Source: an uncultured Collinsella sp.
GTDB taxonomy: Bacteria > Actinomycetota > Coriobacteriia > Coriobacteriales > Coriobacteriaceae
Assembly (NCBI GenBank): GCA_900544875.1
Contig: UQWS01000038.1
Location: 1-8,018, forward strand
DNA length: 8,018 nt
Reading direction: 5' to 3'
Shown: positions 6,221 through 8,018 of the stretch, in pieces
Position numbering within the stretch: the first letter of the stretch is position 1
Layout: each line of letters starts with the position of its first letter
Notes under the pieces: model-generated
What the model was told of the DNA's origin: nothing
The model's input: the letters and a program-made list of their open reading frames with translations, nothing else
Databases searched by the model: none
Position numbers and translations under genes: made by a program

Positions 6221-7858
6221 ATGGCAAAGAACATTACGTTCAATACCGATGCCCGCGCTAAGCTCGCCAAGGGCGTCAACACTCTGGCCGACGCCGTTAC
6301 CGTCACCATGGGCCCCAAGGGCCGCTATGTCGCTCTGCAGCGCACGTTCGGTGCTCCGACCATCACCAACGACGGCGTTTCCGTCGCCAAGGAGATCGAG
6401 CTCGAGGACAACATCGAGAACATGGGCGCTCAGCTGGTGAAGGAGGTCGCCACCAAGACCAACGACACCGTGGGTGACGGCACCACCACCGCAACCCTGC
6501 TTGCTCAGGCCATCGTCAACGACGGTCTGCGCAACGTTGCCGCTGGCGCCAACCCGCTGGCCATCCGTCGCGGCATCGACAAGGCCGTCAACGCCGCCGT
6601 CGCCGAGATGAAGAAGCAGGCCAAGCCGGTCGAGACCAAGGAGCAGATTGCTTCCGTCGGTACCATCTCTGCCGGTGACCCCGAGGTCGGCGAGAAGATC
6701 GCTGAGGCCATGGAGGTCGTGGGCAAGGACGGCGTCATCACCGTCGAGGATTCCCAGACGTTCGACATCACCATCGACACCGTCGAGGGCATGCAGTTCG
6801 ACAAGGGCTACGTCTCCGCTTACTTCGTCACGGATAACGACCGCATGGAGGCCGTGATGAAGGATCCGTACATCCTCATCACCGACCAGAAGATCTCCAG
6901 CGTCCAGGACATCATGCCTGTTCTCGAGGCTGTCCAGCGCGCTGGCCGTGGCCTGCTCATCATCGCTGAGGACATCGATGGCGAGGCTCTGCCGACCCTC
7001 GTCCTCAACAAGATCCGTGGCGCCCTCAACGTCTGCGCCGTCAAGGCCCCGGGCTACGGCGATCGCCGCAAGCGCATCCTCGAGGACATCGCCGTCCTCA
7101 CCGGTGGCCAGGCTGCCCTGGACGAGCTGGGCGTGAAGGTCGCTGACATCACCGCCGATATGCTCGGTACCGCCAAGTCCGTCACCATCTCCAAGGACAA
7201 CACCGTTGTCGTCGGCGGCGCTGGCTCCAAGGAGGCCATCGACGCCCGCATCGCTCAGATCAAGGGTGAGATGGAGAACACCACCTCTGACTTCGACCGC
7301 GAGAAGCTCCAGGAGCGCCTGGCCAAGCTCTCCGGTGGCGTTGCCGTCATCAAGGTCGGCGCTGCTACCGAGTCCGAGCTCAAGGAGATCAAGCACCGCG
7401 TCGAGGACGCCCTGCAGGCTACCCGTGCTGCTGTCGAGGAGGGCATTGTCGCCGGCGGCGGCGTCGCCTTCATGGACGCTGCTCCTGCGCTCGACGCCGT
7501 TGAGCTTGACGACCCCGAGGAGAAGATCGGCGTCGACATCGTCAAGAAGGCTCTGACTGCTCCGGTCGCCACCATCGCCAAGAACGCTGGCTTTGAGGGC
7601 GCCGTCGTGGTCGACAAGGTTGCCGAGCTGCCCGCCGGCCAGGGTCTCAACTCTGCCAACGGCGAGTGGGGCGACATGATCGAGATGGGCGTCCTCGACC
7701 CCGTCAAGGTTAGCCGCGTCACCCTGCAGAACGCTGCTTCTGTCGCCAGCCTGATTCTCATCACCGAGGCTACCGTCTCCGATGTGCCCAAGAACACTCA
7801 GCTTGAGGACGCTATCGCTGCTGCCACCGCTGGTCAGCAGGGCGGCGGTATGTACTAA
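6221..7858 (+). CDS. groEL: Chaperonin GroEL (Cpn60)
   Basis: A 545-residue ATP-driven chaperonin subunit that forms two stacked seven-membered rings in the cytosol and folds proteins together with GroES. The start MAKN is canonical. The nucleotide site shows TMGPKGR (29-35) and VGDGTTTATLL (84-94) with Asp86, matching the E. coli Asp87 position. The apical domain lies about 190-375. KHRVEDALQATRAAVEEG (391-408) contains Asp396, matching the catalytic Asp398, and is followed by IVAGGGVAF (409-417). The C-terminus is a short GQQGGGMY tail, a reduced form of the Gly-Gly-Met repeat. Codons are strongly biased to C-ending ones (GTC, ATC, CTC) plus AAG, fitting high expression, unlike the zinc-ribbon gene, which uses many T-ending codons. 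No frameshift or missing residue is seen. Co-transcription with groES is expected. Confidence 0.99.
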   Translation: MAKNITFNTDARAKLAKGVNTLADAVTVTMGPKGRYVALQRTFGAPTITNDGVSVAKEIELEDNIENMGAQLVKEVATKTNDTVGDGTTTATLLAQAIVNDGLRNVAAGANPLAIRRGIDKAVNAAVAEMKKQAKPVETKEQIASVGTISAGDPEVGEKIAEAMEVVGKDGVITVEDSQTFDITIDTVEGMQFDKGYVSAYFVTDNDRMEAVMKDPYILITDQKISSVQDIMPVLEAVQRAGRGLLIIAEDIDGEALPTLVLNKIRGALNVCAVKAPGYGDRRKRILEDIAVLTGGQAALDELGVKVADITADMLGTAKSVTISKDNTVVVGGAGSKEAIDARIAQIKGEMENTTSDFDREKLQERLAKLSGGVAVIKVGAATESELKEIKHRVEDALQATRAAVEEGIVAGGGVAFMDAAPALDAVELDDPEEKIGVDIVKKALTAPVATIAKNAGFEGAVVVDKVAELPAGQGLNSANGEWGDMIEMGVLDPVKVSRVTLQNAASVASLILITEATVSDVPKNTQLEDAIAAATAGQQGGGMY

Positions 7859-7878
7859 GGCCGACAAGGTCTAGAACT

Positions 7879-7897
7879 CCCACCGGGAATCCGGGGG
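7879..7897. terminator. Weak hairpin after groEL
   Basis: CCC-A-CCGG (7879-7886) pairs with CCGGGGG (7891-7897) around a GAAT loop, seven base pairs with one bulged A. It starts 20 bp after the groEL stop codon, between two apparently convergent genes. There is no T-run directly behind it on the plus strand, so its role as terminator is uncertain. Confidence 0.35.
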
Positions 7898-7945
7898 CGT
7901 GACGGGGTTTCTCTCCGGAACGTCCTCGGACATGCAAAGAGGCTC

Positions 7946-8018
7946 CTATTTGGCAAGGTGTTTTTTAGAATCCATTTTGCGCTCGGCCTCGAAGGCCCGC
8001 CTGTCCCAATCGAGCGGG
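7946..8018 (-). CDS. Probable 3' end of an unidentified minus-strand gene
   Basis: On the minus strand an open frame enters from the window edge and ends in TAG at 7948-7946. It gives 23 complete residues, PLDWDRRAFE followed by AERKMDSKKHLAK. The charged, Lys-rich ending looks like a real protein C-terminus, and the position convergent to groEL at 88 bp is natural. The stretch is too short to assign a family, and an open frame of this length could arise by chance in GC-rich DNA. Confidence 0.4.
   Translation of the reverse strand, partial: PLDWDRRAFEAERKMDSKKHLAK

Noticed and set aside
6212..7867. Minus-strand open frame of 551 codons
   Set aside because: It is fully antisense to groEL. 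Strong codon bias in groEL removes stop codons on the opposite strand, a known artefact in GC-rich genomes. The product is a Leu/Gly/Asp-rich chain with no recognisable domain.

Overview
The window looks like ordinary chromosome from a high-GC Gram-positive bacterium, most likely a gut coriobacterium of the Collinsella type. I infer this from the GC-rich third codon positions, an actinobacterial-looking GroES/GroEL pair, strong AGGAGG-like ribosome binding sites and the mix of gene families. No database search was possible, so the genus is a guess. I see no phage genes, transposase, CRISPR array, tRNA or rRNA.

Layout. Bases 2-472 (+) are the 3' end of a YitT-family membrane protein (DUF2179 C-terminus). 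Bases 623-1927 (+) encode a 434-residue protein with an N-terminal zinc ribbon, a multi-pass membrane domain and a long Glu-Pro repeat tail. A strong 15-bp hairpin at 1987-2022 separates it from a convergent M20D-type amidohydrolase/peptidase (2068-3531, minus). Divergent from that, across a 167-bp promoter region, is a metal-dependent YtcJ-like amidohydrolase (3699-5336, plus). A gene-free stretch of about 490 bp (5337-5830) follows and holds the most unusual DNA of the window: a 67-bp imperfect inverted repeat, then a nested palindrome of about 200 bp, then an AT-rich hairpin and the groES leader. groES (5831-6124) and groEL (6221-7858) form a standard chaperonin operon. The last 73 bases appear to hold the 3' end of a minus-strand gene convergent with groEL.

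Function. GroES and GroEL assemble into the folding chamber of the cytosol. The two divergent hydrolases both belong to families that cleave amide-type bonds with bound metal, so they may share regulation or substrates, but the sequence does not name a substrate. The zinc-ribbon protein and the YitT protein are membrane proteins of unknown function.

The part most worth a second look is the 5337-5830 intergenic region. Its two inverted repeats have perfect or near-perfect arms, no transposase and no U-tract directly after the stems, which fits a non-autonomous mobile repeat (MITE/REPIN-like) or a structured RNA better than simple terminators.
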